Shown piece after piece: positions 38,983 to 48,371 of a DNA stretch of 64,000 nt. Numbering within the stretch: the first letter of the stretch is position 1; each line of letters opens with the position of its first letter. Made by a program: the position numbers and the translations under genes. The notes beneath the pieces were generated by a model. The model ran no database searches. It was given only the letters and a program-made list of their open reading frames with translations, and had not been told where the DNA came from. Origin of the DNA: CAVVSD01 sp963757125 (GTDB lineage: Bacteria > Actinomycetota > Thermoleophilia > Solirubrobacterales > Solirubrobacteraceae); assembly GCA_963757125.1 (NCBI GenBank), contig CAVWQP010000009.1, positions 62,001-126,000 on the forward strand, in the 5' to 3' direction.

Positions 38983-39942
38983 ATGCCGCAGGAGGGCACC
39001 CTCGCGCAGCGACTCCTCGGCGGCGACCGCCGCGCGCTCGCCCGCGGCATCTCGCTCGTCGAGGACGACGACCCGCGCGGCTGGGCTCTCGTGCGCGAGG
39101 TCTATCCGCAGACCGGCAACGCCGCCGTCGTCGGCATCACCGGCGCGCCCGGCGCGGGCAAGTCGACGCTCATCGGCGCGCTCATCACCCGGCGCCGCGC
39201 CGCCGATCGCAGCGTCGCCGTCCTCTCCATCGACCCGAGCTCCCCGTTCACCCAGGGCGCGCTGCTCGGCGACCGCATCCGCCTGACCGAGCACTTCCTC
39301 GACCCCGGCGTCTTCATCCGCAGCATGGCCAACCGGGGCGCCCTCGGCGGCCTGAGCGAGGCGACGCTGCAGGCCGCGCTGCTCATGGACGCGGCCGGCC
39401 GCGACGACGTGTACCTGGAGACCGTCGGCGTGGGCCAGGCGGAGGTCGACGTCATCGACCACGCCGACACCGTCGTGCTCGTCCTCATGCCCGGCTCCGG
39501 CGACTCGATCCAGGCGCTGAAGGCGGGGATCATGGAGATCCCGGACGTCATCGTCGTCAACAAGCGCGACCACCCGCTCACGGACACGATGGTGCGCGAG
39601 ATCAAGAGCATCCTGAGCCTCGCGCCGGCCCGCGACTGGACGGTGCCGGTCATCACCACGGAGGCGGTGAAGGGCGAGGGCGTCGACGAGCTCGTCGAGA
39701 CGATCGCCGAGCACCGGGCGCACATCGTGGAGCAGGGGACGCTCTCGGAGCGGCGCCGCCGCAATCTGCGCGCGGAGATCGTCGCGCTCGCCGCCTCGCG
39801 CCTGCGGCGGCGCCTGGAGGCGGGGCTCGACGAGGATCCGGAGTTCGCGCGGCTGCTGGACGAGGTGGTCGCGCGCCGGGTCGACCCGGCATCGGCGGCG
39901 GCGACACTGCTGGAGCGCCAGGAGGCCAAGGACATCGCTTGA
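38983..39942 (+). CDS. meaB: MeaB/ArgK-type G3E GTPase, chaperone of methylmalonyl-CoA mutase
   Basis: 319 aa. Walker A is VVGITGAPGAGKSTLIGALI (about 50-69); downstream are SIDPSSPFTQGALLGDRIR, VYLETVGVGQAEVDVIDHAD (switch region) and the base-recognition VVNKRDHPL. The C-terminal dimerisation arm is helical. MeaB protects and reloads the B12-dependent methylmalonyl-CoA mutase. The mutase large subunit is not in the window, but a small B12-binding protein lies at 55.8 kb. The stop overlaps the first in-frame start of the next frame, but that gene probably starts later at 39975. Confidence 0.95.
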   Translation: MPQEGTLAQRLLGGDRRALARGISLVEDDDPRGWALVREVYPQTGNAAVVGITGAPGAGKSTLIGALITRRRAADRSVAVLSIDPSSPFTQGALLGDRIRLTEHFLDPGVFIRSMANRGALGGLSEATLQAALLMDAAGRDDVYLETVGVGQAEVDVIDHADTVVLVLMPGSGDSIQALKAGIMEIPDVIVVNKRDHPLTDTMVREIKSILSLAPARDWTVPVITTEAVKGEGVDELVETIAEHRAHIVEQGTLSERRRRNLRAEIVALAASRLRRRLEAGLDEDPEFARLLDEVVARRVDPASAAATLLERQEAKDIA

Positions 39943-39974
39943 CCGCCGGGAGCCGGCGGAGAACAATCGCCGGC

Positions 39975-41138
39975 GTGATGGGTCTGGCGACGGAGACGCC
40001 GGGCGACGTCCTCGACGCCGTCAACGGCCTCACGCCTTCGATCCGCGCCCGCGCGGACGAGATCGAGGCGGCACGGTGCCTTCCCGCGGACCTCGCGGAG
40101 CAGCTGCGGTCGGCCGGTGTGTTCCGCATGCTCACGCCGGCGTCGCACGGCGGCGGGCAGATCGGCCTGGTGCGCAGCATGGAGGTCCTGGAGGCGATCG
40201 CCGTCGCCGACGGCGCCACGGGCTGGACGACGATGATCGGCGCGGAGTCGCCGCAGCTGCTGTCCCTCCTGCCGCGCGCGACGTACGAGGCCCTCTACGC
40301 CGGAGGCCCGGACGTCACCGTCGGCGGCTCCTTCGTCCCGCTCGGCGAGGCGCACGTCGTCGAGGGCGGCTACCGCGTGCACGGTCGCTGGCCGTTCGCC
40401 AGCGGCTGCCAGCGCTGGGACCTCCTGTTCGGCAACTGCGTCGTCGTGCGCGACGGCGTGCCGGAGCAGCGGCCCGACGGCAGCCCGGCGACCCTCGCGA
40501 TGCTCGTCGACGCGGGGCAGACGGACATCGAGGACACGTGGCGGGTGCTCGGCCTGCGCGGCACGGGCAGCCAGCACTTCTCCCTCGCGGAGACGTTCGT
40601 GCCCGACGAGCGGACGTTCGACATCTACTTCGGGCGCCCGTCGATCGAGGGCGTCTCGCCGTTCCCGATCATCGACTTCATCTGTCACATCGGGACCGTC
40701 GCCGTGGGGATCGCCCGCGCGGCGCTCGACGAGGTCGTCGACCGCGCCGGCTCGCGGGTGCGCCTCAACATGCGCGCGTCGCTCGCCGACACGCCCGTCG
40801 TCCAGCATCGGCTCGGCCGCGCCGAGATCGCGCTGCGCGCAGCGCGCACGCTCCTGTACGCCGAGGCGTCGCGGCTGGAGCGCGACGGCTACGGCGAGGA
40901 CTTCCTCGCGCTGGCGGTGCGCACGTGGGCGACCGCAGGGTGGATCGCCGGGACGGCGCGGGACGTCGTCGACACCTGCTTCCAGGTCAACGGCGCGGCG
41001 GGGATCTACGACGGGGCGCCGCTGCAGCGGATGCTGCGCGACATCCACACCATCACCCAGCACGCGGCGCTGAACGACAACGCCATCACGCGGGCGGGGG
41101 CGGCCCTGCTCGGCAGACCGGTCGACATGACGTTCTAG
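39975..41138 (+). CDS. Acyl-CoA-dehydrogenase-fold flavoprotein monooxygenase-like
   Basis: 387 aa from GTG 39975 (ATG 39978 follows at once). The fold is that of acyl-CoA dehydrogenases (N-terminal helices, beta domain with YRVHGRWPFASGCQRWDLLF and LRGTGSQHFSLAETFVPDE, then C-terminal helix bundle), but the catalytic Glu segment YEGTxE of true ACADs is missing. This points to the two-component flavin monooxygenase branch (HpaB/HsaA/DszC-like), which hydroxylates aromatic or sulfur compounds with reduced flavin. A partner flavin reductase is not adjacent. AACAAT sits 7 nt before the start. Substrate unknown. Confidence 0.8.
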   Translation: MMGLATETPGDVLDAVNGLTPSIRARADEIEAARCLPADLAEQLRSAGVFRMLTPASHGGGQIGLVRSMEVLEAIAVADGATGWTTMIGAESPQLLSLLPRATYEALYAGGPDVTVGGSFVPLGEAHVVEGGYRVHGRWPFASGCQRWDLLFGNCVVVRDGVPEQRPDGSPATLAMLVDAGQTDIEDTWRVLGLRGTGSQHFSLAETFVPDERTFDIYFGRPSIEGVSPFPIIDFICHIGTVAVGIARAALDEVVDRAGSRVRLNMRASLADTPVVQHRLGRAEIALRAARTLLYAEASRLERDGYGEDFLALAVRTWATAGWIAGTARDVVDTCFQVNGAAGIYDGAPLQRMLRDIHTITQHAALNDNAITRAGAALLGRPVDMTF

Positions 41139-41154
41139 GACAGGGGGCAGTCAC

Positions 41155-42336
41155 ATGCAGCGCTCGACCGAGCGGATCCTCACCACGCACACCGGCAGCC
41201 TGCCGCGACCTGCGGCGCTCGTGGAGACGCTGTCCGCGCTCGAGCGCGGCACGCGTCCGGACCCGGCGGCGTTCGCCGAGCAGGTGCGCGATGCGGTCGC
41301 GGGGGTCGTGCAGTGGCAGGTGGACGCGGGCATCGACGTCGTCAACGACGGCGAGGCGGGCAAGGTCGGCTACTCGACGTACGTCACCGAGCGCCTGAGC
41401 GGCTTCGGCGGCACGGGGCGGATGGGCACGATCCAGGACGTGCGCGACTACCCGGAGTGGGCGCACGCGACCGGCTTCGACAACGTCACCGAGCTCATCG
41501 TCACCCCGGCCTGCGTCGGGGACATCTCCTACGCCGACCGGGGGCCGCTCGAGGCGGACATCGCCAACCTCCGCGCGGCGGCGGACGCGTCCTCGCCGCA
41601 CGACGTGTTCATGAGCGCCGCGTCGCCCGGCGTCATCGCGCTGTTCCTGGAGAACCAGCACTACGCGACCCGCTCGGAGTACCTCCAGGCGCTCGCGACG
41701 GCGATGAAGGAGGAGTACGACGCCATCCACGCCGCCGGCTTCGTCCTGCAGATCGACTGCCCGGACCTCGCCATGGGCCGGCACATCGAGTTCCCCGACG
41801 CGTCGCTGGAGGACTGGCGCCGCACGGTCGCCGAGAACGTCGAGGTCCTCAACGAGGCGACGCGCGACATCCCCGCCGAGGACATGCGCATCCACCTCTG
41901 CTGGGGCAACTACGAGGGACCGCACGACCACGACGTCCCGCTCGGGGACATCCTCGACATCGTGTTCGCCGCGCGGCCGTCGGCGATCTCCTTCGAGGCG
42001 GCGAACCCGCGCCACGAGCACGAGTGGCAGGTCTTCGAGGACATCTCGCTCCCGGACGGCAAGGTGCTCATCCCCGGCGTGATCGACTCGACGACGAACT
42101 ACGTCGAGCACCCCGAGCTCGTCGCGCGGCGCCTGCTGGACTTCGCCAAGCTCGTCGGCCGCGAGAACGTGGTCGGCGGCTCGGACTGCGGCTTCGCGAC
42201 GATGGCGGCGCTCATGCCGGTCGATCCGAAGGTGACGTTCGCGAAGCTCAGGGCGCTCGCGGCAGGTGCGGAGATGGCGTCCGGCGAGCTGTGGAGCGGT
42301 CGGCCCGCGCACGCGCCGGTGGCGCTGCACTCCTGA
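41155..42336 (+). CDS. Cobalamin-independent methionine synthase II-like protein (MetE C-terminal domain family)
   Basis: 393 aa. It opens with LTTHTGSLPRP, the UROD/MetE_2 family start. Zinc-site residues can be placed: His and Cys in IHLCWGNYEGPH (about 242-253), Glu in ISFEAANPRHEHEW, and a second Cys in VVGGSDCGFATMAAL (about 340-354), so the methyl-acceptor zinc site is complete. It lacks the N-terminal half of full MetE and is often annotated as an epoxyalkane-CoM-transferase-like or methyltransferase protein in actinobacteria. The methyl donor and acceptor are not certain. It is followed 4 nt later by a SAM methyltransferase gene. Confidence 0.88.
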   Translation: MQRSTERILTTHTGSLPRPAALVETLSALERGTRPDPAAFAEQVRDAVAGVVQWQVDAGIDVVNDGEAGKVGYSTYVTERLSGFGGTGRMGTIQDVRDYPEWAHATGFDNVTELIVTPACVGDISYADRGPLEADIANLRAAADASSPHDVFMSAASPGVIALFLENQHYATRSEYLQALATAMKEEYDAIHAAGFVLQIDCPDLAMGRHIEFPDASLEDWRRTVAENVEVLNEATRDIPAEDMRIHLCWGNYEGPHDHDVPLGDILDIVFAARPSAISFEAANPRHEHEWQVFEDISLPDGKVLIPGVIDSTTNYVEHPELVARRLLDFAKLVGRENVVGGSDCGFATMAALMPVDPKVTFAKLRALAAGAEMASGELWSGRPAHAPVALHS

Positions 42337-42340
42337 GGCG

Positions 42341-43111
42341 ATGCTCGAGTTCGACGACGCCTGGTCGCGGCGGCTGGAGGCGGTCTACCGGACCGCGGAC
42401 GTCGTCGGCCAGCGCCGGGCGGTCATCGAGGCGCTGCGGCTGCGACCCGGCGAACGGGTGCTCGACATCGGCTCCGGCCCCGGGATGCTCGCGTGCGAGA
42501 TGGCGGCGGTCGTCGCTCCGCGCGGCAGCGTCCACGGGGTCGACATCAGCCCGAGCATGCTGGCGCTCGCGCGCGGGCGACCGCCGCCGCCGGGGGCGCC
42601 GTCGCCGGAGTACGCCGAGGCGGACGCGCTCGCGATGCCGTTCGCCGACGCGAGCTTCGACGCCGTGGCGAGCACGCAGGTCTACGAGTACGTGGCCGAC
42701 ATGCCTGCCGCGCTCGCCGAGGCGCGGCGCGTGCTGCGCCCCGGTGGGCGGCTGCTCGTCCTCGACACCGACTGGGACTCGATCGTCTGGCACTCGCGGG
42801 ACCCGGAGCGCATGCGCCGCGTGCTCGCCGCCTGGGAGGCGCACCTCGTCCATCCCGATCTCCCGCGCAGGTTGAGCGGCCTCCTCGAGGACGCGGGGTT
42901 CGTCGTGCGGGAGCGCTCGGTCGTGACGATCCTCAACGCCGGCTACGACACGGAGACCTTCAGCGCGGGCCAGATCGACGTCATCGGGACGTACGTCGCG
43001 GAGCACGGCCTGACGCGCGAAGAGGCCGACGCCTGGGCGCTCGACCTCACCACGCTCGGGCGCGACTACTTCTTCAGCCTCTGCCGGTATCTCTTCCTCG
43101 CCATCGCGTAG
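42341..43111 (+). CDS. Class I SAM-dependent methyltransferase (UbiE/Methyltransf_11 type)
   Basis: 256 aa from ATG 42341, 4 nt after the MetE-like stop, so the two are likely co-translated. Motif I is VLDIGSGPGMLACEMAAVV (about 47-65), motif II VHGVDISPSML and post-I ALAMPFADASFDAVAST, with RVLRPGGRLLVLDTDWDS (about 136-153). The C-terminal part (about 165-256) has no recognised domain. The substrate is unknown; pairing with a methyl-transfer zinc enzyme suggests a shared small-molecule pathway. Confidence 0.87.
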   Translation: MLEFDDAWSRRLEAVYRTADVVGQRRAVIEALRLRPGERVLDIGSGPGMLACEMAAVVAPRGSVHGVDISPSMLALARGRPPPPGAPSPEYAEADALAMPFADASFDAVASTQVYEYVADMPAALAEARRVLRPGGRLLVLDTDWDSIVWHSRDPERMRRVLAAWEAHLVHPDLPRRLSGLLEDAGFVVRERSVVTILNAGYDTETFSAGQIDVIGTYVAEHGLTREEADAWALDLTTLGRDYFFSLCRYLFLAIA

Positions 43112-43158
43112 CGCGGCCGTCGGGCATGATCTGCGGCCCACGAGGAGGAGGAGCGACG

Positions 43159-44064
43159 TTGGCGATCGACGCGCAGGCGCAGAAGCTGCTGGACATGATG
43201 GCCGAGGCGGGCGGTCCGCCGCTCACCGCGATGACCCCGGAGGAGGCGCGCGGACTCCCGGCGATCCTGGCCGAGCTGACAGGCGCCGGGCCCGACATCG
43301 AGACGGTGCGCGACGTGGAGATCCCCGGCCCCGCCGGCGTGATCCCGGCACGGGTCTACGAGCCGGTGGCGAACCCGCCCGGGACCGTCGTGTACTTCCA
43401 CGGGGGCGGCTGGGTCATCGGCGACCTCGACACCTGGGACGCGGCCGTGCGCAACCTGGCGAACGAGTCCGGGGCGCGCGTCGTGAGCGTCGACTACCGG
43501 CTCGCGCCGGAGCATCGCTTCCCGGCGGCCGCCGACGACTCCTACGCGGCGACCGAGTGGGCGGCGAAGGAGTTCGGCGGTCCGATCGTCGTCGCCGGCG
43601 ACAGCGCGGGCGGCAACCTCGCGGCGGTCGTGTCGCTGCGGGCGCGCGAGGGCGGTCCGGAGATCGCGCTGCAGGTCCTGATCTACCCGGTGGTCGACAG
43701 CGACCTGACGTCGGAGCACTACGCGAAGTTCCAGGAGACGCACTTCATCCTGAACACGCCGGACATGGCCTGGTTCTGGGACCACTACGCCCCCGACGCG
43801 GCCGATCGCGTCCATCCGGACGCCGCTCCGCTGCGAGCGGCGAGCCACGAGGGCCTGCCGCCGGCGTGGGTCCTCCTGGCGGGCAACGACCCGCTGTTCG
43901 CAGAGGGTGAGGCGTACGCGGCGAAGCTCGAGGGGGCCGGCGTGCCGGTGACGGTCGTGCGCTACGACGACCAGATCCACGCGTTCTTCACGCTGCCGAA
44001 CCTCATCGAGGCGGGCAACCGGGCGCTCGCCGAGGCGGGCGCCGTGATCAAGGCCGCGCTCTAG
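43159..44064 (+). CDS. Alpha/beta hydrolase, HSL-family esterase
   Basis: 301 aa from TTG 43159, chosen because GAGGAGGAGGAG (43141-43152) gives a strong Shine-Dalgarno 6-7 nt upstream. The HSL oxyanion-hole motif HGGGWVIGD (about 85-93), nucleophile motif GDSAGGNLAAV (about 154-164), acid Asp in LLAGNDPLFAEG and catalytic His in DDQIHAFF are all present, so it is probably active on short-chain esters or lactones. The gene overlaps the convergent LAL regulator by 4 bp. Natural substrate unknown. Confidence 0.92.
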   Translation: MAIDAQAQKLLDMMAEAGGPPLTAMTPEEARGLPAILAELTGAGPDIETVRDVEIPGPAGVIPARVYEPVANPPGTVVYFHGGGWVIGDLDTWDAAVRNLANESGARVVSVDYRLAPEHRFPAAADDSYAATEWAAKEFGGPIVVAGDSAGGNLAAVVSLRAREGGPEIALQVLIYPVVDSDLTSEHYAKFQETHFILNTPDMAWFWDHYAPDAADRVHPDAAPLRAASHEGLPPAWVLLAGNDPLFAEGEAYAAKLEGAGVPVTVVRYDDQIHAFFTLPNLIEAGNRALAEAGAVIKAAL

Positions 44065-47045
44065 GAGGGGACCAGCTCCGCGAGGCCGTTGCGGTGCGCG
44101 ACCGCAGCGGCCTCCGTGCGGCTGCGGACGTCGAGCTTGGCCAGGATCCGCGAGACGTGGACGCTCGCGGTCTTCTCGGCCATGTAGAGCTCCGCGCCGA
44201 TCTCGCGGTTCGTCGCGCCGCGGGCGACCAGGACGAGGACCTGGCGCTCGCGGGGCGTCAGCCCGAACGGCTCCTCCGACGACGGCGCCGCGCTGGGCTG
44301 CGGCTCGTCGTCGGCCTGGTCGACGCGCAGGCGGGCGCGGGCGATGAGCCCCTCGGCCTCCGTCGCGAGCCACTCCGACCCGAGGTCGCGCGCCGTCGCG
44401 AGGGCGGCGCCGGCGGCGACGGCGGCCGCCTCGCGGTCGCCGGCCGCGACGTGGGCCTCGGCCTCGCGCTGGCGCGCCTGCGCCTCGGGGTACGGGCGCA
44501 ACGCTGCTGCCCACGCCTCAGCGGCGGCGGCCCAGGCGGCGGGGTCGGGCTCGCCGCGCCCGCGCGTCGCCTCGGCGTTCGCCGTGGCGAGGTTCCCGGC
44601 CTCCATGGGACGGCCGTCGACGGCGGCGGCCTCGACGCGCAGCAGGAGCGGCTCGAGGCGTGCCAGCGCGTCGTCGCGCGCAGCGTCGTCGCCGACGTCG
44701 CGCGCCCGCTCGGCCGCGTCGGCCTCGATGGCGGCGCCCGTCGCGGCGACCTGGGAGAGGAAGCGGACGTCCTCGGTGCAGAACTCCAGCCGGTCGAGCG
44801 CCGCCTCGACGACCTCGCGCGCCGCGTCCAGGTTGCCCTCACGGCGCTCCAGCTCGCCCTGCAGCGCGCCGACGCCGCCGATGAACTGCGGCTCGAGCGT
44901 CGTGGCGACGAGCTCGCCCGTCTCGTCGAGCAGCAGCCGGGCGCGCGCCGTGTCGCCCCCGCGGGCGAGCTCGAGCTCCGCCTCGCGCATGAGCGCGTTG
45001 ACGCGGTGGATGCCGGCTGCGGGCACCGGGCGCAGGATGCGGCGCTGCGCCTCCTCCCAGTCGCCGAGGTCGAAGGCGATCGTGCCCGCCTGCGCTCGCA
45101 GCCACGTCGCGGTCCGGGCCGTCGGGTCGGGGAGCTCGGCGAGCCCCTCGTGGGTCACCTCGAGCGCCTCGCGGCTGCGGCCGACGACGTGCAGCCCGTC
45201 GGCGAGGTTCGCGTACGTCACGGCCATCGCGGCCGGGAGGCCGGCCTCACGGGCGAGGTCGAGCGCGTCGCGCAGCGTCTTGGCCCCGAGCTCGGGCTCG
45301 CCGTCGCACATGAGCGCGACGCCGAGGCGGTTGAGGACGGGTGCGTAGAGGTCGTCGGCGCCCGCGGCGTCGATCGCGGCGAGCGCGTCCGCGGCCGTCT
45401 CCCGGGTCTGCCGGTAGCGGCCCTGGAGCATCGAGAAGCGGACCTGGTCGACGAGCAGCTTCGCCCGCTCCCTGCTCTGCTCGTCCTCCGGGAGCAGCTC
45501 GAGCGCATGCGCGAGCGTCTCGCGGGCGGCCTCGCCGCGGCCGAGGGTCCAGCGCATCGTGGCGAGGTCGCCGAGGACCTCCGAGGCGCGCCGCGGCTCT
45601 GCCTCCTCGTCGATCTCCGCCAGCGCCTGCTCCATGAGCGTCACGGCGCGGGCATCGTCGCTCGCGCGGTAGTGGTCGCGGGCGGACCGCAGCAGGAGGT
45701 CGACGCGCGAGACGCCGGCGTGCTCCTCGGCGTCGGGCACGCGGTCCCAGAGCTCCAGGGCGCGCTCGAGCAGCGCGGCGGCCTCGCCGTGCGCCCGCAC
45801 GTCGTCGGCGCGCTCCGCCGCCTGCACGGCGGCCGCGAGCTCGGCGGGCTGGTCGCCAGCGGCGCGGTAGTGCTCGGCGATGCGCGCCGCGACCCATGCG
45901 CCGCGCGGCCCCTCGGCGAAGCGGCGCTCGAAGGCGTGCGCGAGGGAGAGGTGCAGCGCGGAGCGCTCGCCGGGGAGCAGGTCGTCGACGATGACCTCGC
46001 GCAGGAGCGCGTGGCGGAACGTCTGCCAGCCCTCGTCGTCCACGACCGCGATGTGGCTCTCGACGGCGACGCGCAGCGCCTCGCGCAGCTCGCGCGGCTC
46101 CAGGCCGCTGGCGTCCTCCAGCAGCTGGTGGTCGAGCCTGCGCCCGGCGGCCAGCAGCCGCAGCGCCTCCTGCGCGGTGTCGGGCAGCCGCTCGACGCGG
46201 ACCATGAGCGCGTCGCGGAGGGTGGGGGGCAGGCCGCCGCGGCCGTCCAGGCCGGAGGCCAGGAGCTCCTCGGCGAAGAGCGGGTTGCCCTCGCTGCGCT
46301 CGAGCAGGCGGTCGACGAGGTCCGCCGCCGGCGGCGCGCCGAGGATGTCCTCGAGCTGCTCGGCGAGCTCGTCGCGGTCGAAGCGGGCGAGCTCGATCCG
46401 CCGGGCGCGGGGCGCGCGCTCGAGCTCGGCGAGCAGCGGTCGCAGCGGATGCCGGCGATGGAGCTCGTCGGAGCGGTAGGTGAGGACGACGAGCACGGGC
46501 TCGTCGCACAGGCTGCGGGCCAGGAAGGCCAGGAACGCGCGGGTCGAGCGGTCCGCCCAGTGGACGTCCTCGAGCGCGAGCACCACGGGACCCTGCCGGC
46601 CGAGGCGCTCGAGCAGCGAGAGGAGCGCCTCGAAGAGCCGCCGCTGGGCCGAGCCGCGCTCGTCGTCGGTGCCCGAGACCGCCGGGGTGTCGTCGCGCCG
46701 CGCGAGCTCGGGCAGCAGCGTCGCGAGCTCGGCCCGGTTGGCCGGGCTCAGCTCGCCGAGGACGGCGTCGTCGCTGCGGGCCAGCGGGCGCAGCGCGCCG
46801 ACGAGCGGCGCATACGGGAGCTCGCCCTCGCCGAGCTCGATGGCGTCGCCGCCGAGCACGGTCGCGCCCCTCTCGCGCGCGCGGCGCTCCAGCTCGGCCA
46901 GGAGCCGGCTCTTGCCCACGCCCGACTCGCCGGCCAGGAACGCCAGCGACGGGCGCCCGTCGGCGGCCTCCTGGAGCGCGGCCTCGAGCTCGGCCAGCTC
47001 TCCCGTGCGCCCGACGAGGCGGGTGCTCGTGACACGCGTCGCCAT
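44061..47045 (-). CDS. LAL-type LuxR-family transcriptional regulator with AAA/STAND ATPase
   Basis: 994 aa. The N-terminal ATPase begins LVGRTGELAELEAAL and has Walker A LAGESGVGKSRLLAEL (about 36-51) and Walker B VLALEDVHWADRST. A long helical TPR-like middle (about 380-860) follows. The C-terminal LuxR helix-turn-helix is LTPRERQVLVLVARGATNRE and KTASVHVSRILAKLDVRSR (about 925-985). Such MalT-like regulators need ATP and an inducer. CATACT sits 6 nt before the ATG. Targets are not evident; the esterase is convergent, not divergent. All domains are intact and the protein is of usual LAL size. Confidence 0.93.
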   Translation of the reverse strand: MATRVTSTRLVGRTGELAELEAALQEAADGRPSLAFLAGESGVGKSRLLAELERRARERGATVLGGDAIELGEGELPYAPLVGALRPLARSDDAVLGELSPANRAELATLLPELARRDDTPAVSGTDDERGSAQRRLFEALLSLLERLGRQGPVVLALEDVHWADRSTRAFLAFLARSLCDEPVLVVLTYRSDELHRRHPLRPLLAELERAPRARRIELARFDRDELAEQLEDILGAPPAADLVDRLLERSEGNPLFAEELLASGLDGRGGLPPTLRDALMVRVERLPDTAQEALRLLAAGRRLDHQLLEDASGLEPRELREALRVAVESHIAVVDDEGWQTFRHALLREVIVDDLLPGERSALHLSLAHAFERRFAEGPRGAWVAARIAEHYRAAGDQPAELAAAVQAAERADDVRAHGEAAALLERALELWDRVPDAEEHAGVSRVDLLLRSARDHYRASDDARAVTLMEQALAEIDEEAEPRRASEVLGDLATMRWTLGRGEAARETLAHALELLPEDEQSRERAKLLVDQVRFSMLQGRYRQTRETAADALAAIDAAGADDLYAPVLNRLGVALMCDGEPELGAKTLRDALDLAREAGLPAAMAVTYANLADGLHVVGRSREALEVTHEGLAELPDPTARTATWLRAQAGTIAFDLGDWEEAQRRILRPVPAAGIHRVNALMREAELELARGGDTARARLLLDETGELVATTLEPQFIGGVGALQGELERREGNLDAAREVVEAALDRLEFCTEDVRFLSQVAATGAAIEADAAERARDVGDDAARDDALARLEPLLLRVEAAAVDGRPMEAGNLATANAEATRGRGEPDPAAWAAAAEAWAAALRPYPEAQARQREAEAHVAAGDREAAAVAAGAALATARDLGSEWLATEAEGLIARARLRVDQADDEPQPSAAPSSEEPFGLTPRERQVLVLVARGATNREIGAELYMAEKTASVHVSRILAKLDVRSRTEAAAVAHRNGLAELVPS

Positions 47046-47072
47046 CCCTTGAGTATGCGCGACCGGCCAGCG

Positions 47073-48371
47073 TCAGTCGCGGCGCGTCGCCGCGACCGCC
47101 ACGACGGTCCCGACGGAGGCCGCGACGGCGAGGATCCCGAGCCAGGCCGGGAGGTCCGGCGGCGCGAGCCCGGTCGAGCCCCTCGCGACCGCGACGACCA
47201 GCCACGCGGCGATCACAGCGGTCAGCGCGGCGAGGGCGAGCCCGGCTCGCGGCGCCCGGCGCAGGCCCCACGCGCACAGCGCGCAGGCGAACGGCAGCGC
47301 GGCCACGAGATGCAGCCCCGGGAACCATGCTCCGTGCTCGGCCCGGGCGAGGAACGAGGCGTCGAGGAGCTGCGCGCCGCAGACGAGCGCGCAGAGCGTC
47401 GCCGCGACCTCCGCGTCGCGCTGGCCGGGCACGGCGAGCGCGAGACGCTCGTGCCGCGACCGCCAGAGCAGCCACAGCGCGAGGAACGCCAGGCCGAGCA
47501 CGGGCGCCCAGGCGAGCAGCCCACTCGCCGGATCGCCCCACAGCGTCACGAGCCGCGTGACGCGCTCGACGTGCTCGACGACCCCTTCCGCGCCGGTGGC
47601 CGGCCCGGCGAGGACGACCTGCGGCACGATGCCGCCGTAGAGCCGCTCGTTGACGCTGACGTAGACGATCGCCGAGAACACCACGATCTCCGCCGCGACG
47701 AGCCCCTGCAGCCTGCGGCCGGAACCCATCATCCAGCGCACGGTCGCCGCGAGCACCACGAGCCCGGCGAGGACCAGCTCGGCGTTCAGCCACGGGAGCA
47801 CCGCGAGCTGGAGCGCCGCCACGATCGCGAGCCACAGCGGCGGGTTGGGGTCCGCGTCGCGGATGCGCAGGGCGCACACCGCCGCGCCCGCGAGCAGCGC
47901 CGCACCCAGCGGCTCGGGCCCGATCGCGGCTGCGGCGCCGAGCGCCGGCGGCGACAGCCCGACGGCGAGCGCGGCGCCGGTCGCCCACGGGTCGGGCACG
48001 ATCCGCCGGGCGAGGACCGCGCCGAGGGTCATCGCGAGCGCCATCGCCGCCGCGCACAGCAGCGCGACCGCCGTCACCCCTCCGAGGCCGAGCAGCGGCG
48101 CGGCCAGCAGCGGGAGCCCGATGCCGACGCCCTCCAGCAGCCGCCCCGCGTGCGGTTCCGACGGCGGGCGGAGGACCCCGTGGTGGAACTCGCGATAGGC
48201 ACGGTCGCGGTACTCGTCGGCGACAGCCAGGTCGCCGTCCTCGTGCAGGGACGTGGCCACCATGAGGTAGCGCGCCTCGCGCGCGGAGCGGTCGTCGCTC
48301 CCGCGCCCGGGCAGGGCGAGCGTGGCGGCGTACGCCGCGAAGAGCAGCGCGAAGAGCGCGACGAGCCGCAT
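47073..48371 (-). CDS. Polytopic membrane protein, glycosyltransferase-like
   Basis: 432 aa with about ten membrane helices (for example LVALFALLFAAYAATLALPG at the N-terminus, TAVALLCAAAMALAMTLGAV, AELVLAGLVVLAATVRWM, GLLAWAPVLGLAFLALWLLW). The extracytoplasmic loop after helix 1 (ARYLMVATSLHEDGDLAVAD, then a stretch starting at EYRDRAYREFHHG) resembles the first loop of GT-C-type mannosyl/arabinosyl transferases, with acidic residues, but this is only a resemblance. The start ATG overlaps the upstream CDF stop (ATGA). Function unknown. Confidence 0.75.
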   Translation of the reverse strand: MRLVALFALLFAAYAATLALPGRGSDDRSAREARYLMVATSLHEDGDLAVADEYRDRAYREFHHGVLRPPSEPHAGRLLEGVGIGLPLLAAPLLGLGGVTAVALLCAAAMALAMTLGAVLARRIVPDPWATGAALAVGLSPPALGAAAAIGPEPLGAALLAGAAVCALRIRDADPNPPLWLAIVAALQLAVLPWLNAELVLAGLVVLAATVRWMMGSGRRLQGLVAAEIVVFSAIVYVSVNERLYGGIVPQVVLAGPATGAEGVVEHVERVTRLVTLWGDPASGLLAWAPVLGLAFLALWLLWRSRHERLALAVPGQRDAEVAATLCALVCGAQLLDASFLARAEHGAWFPGLHLVAALPFACALCAWGLRRAPRAGLALAALTAVIAAWLVVAVARGSTGLAPPDLPAWLGILAVAASVGTVVAVAATRRD

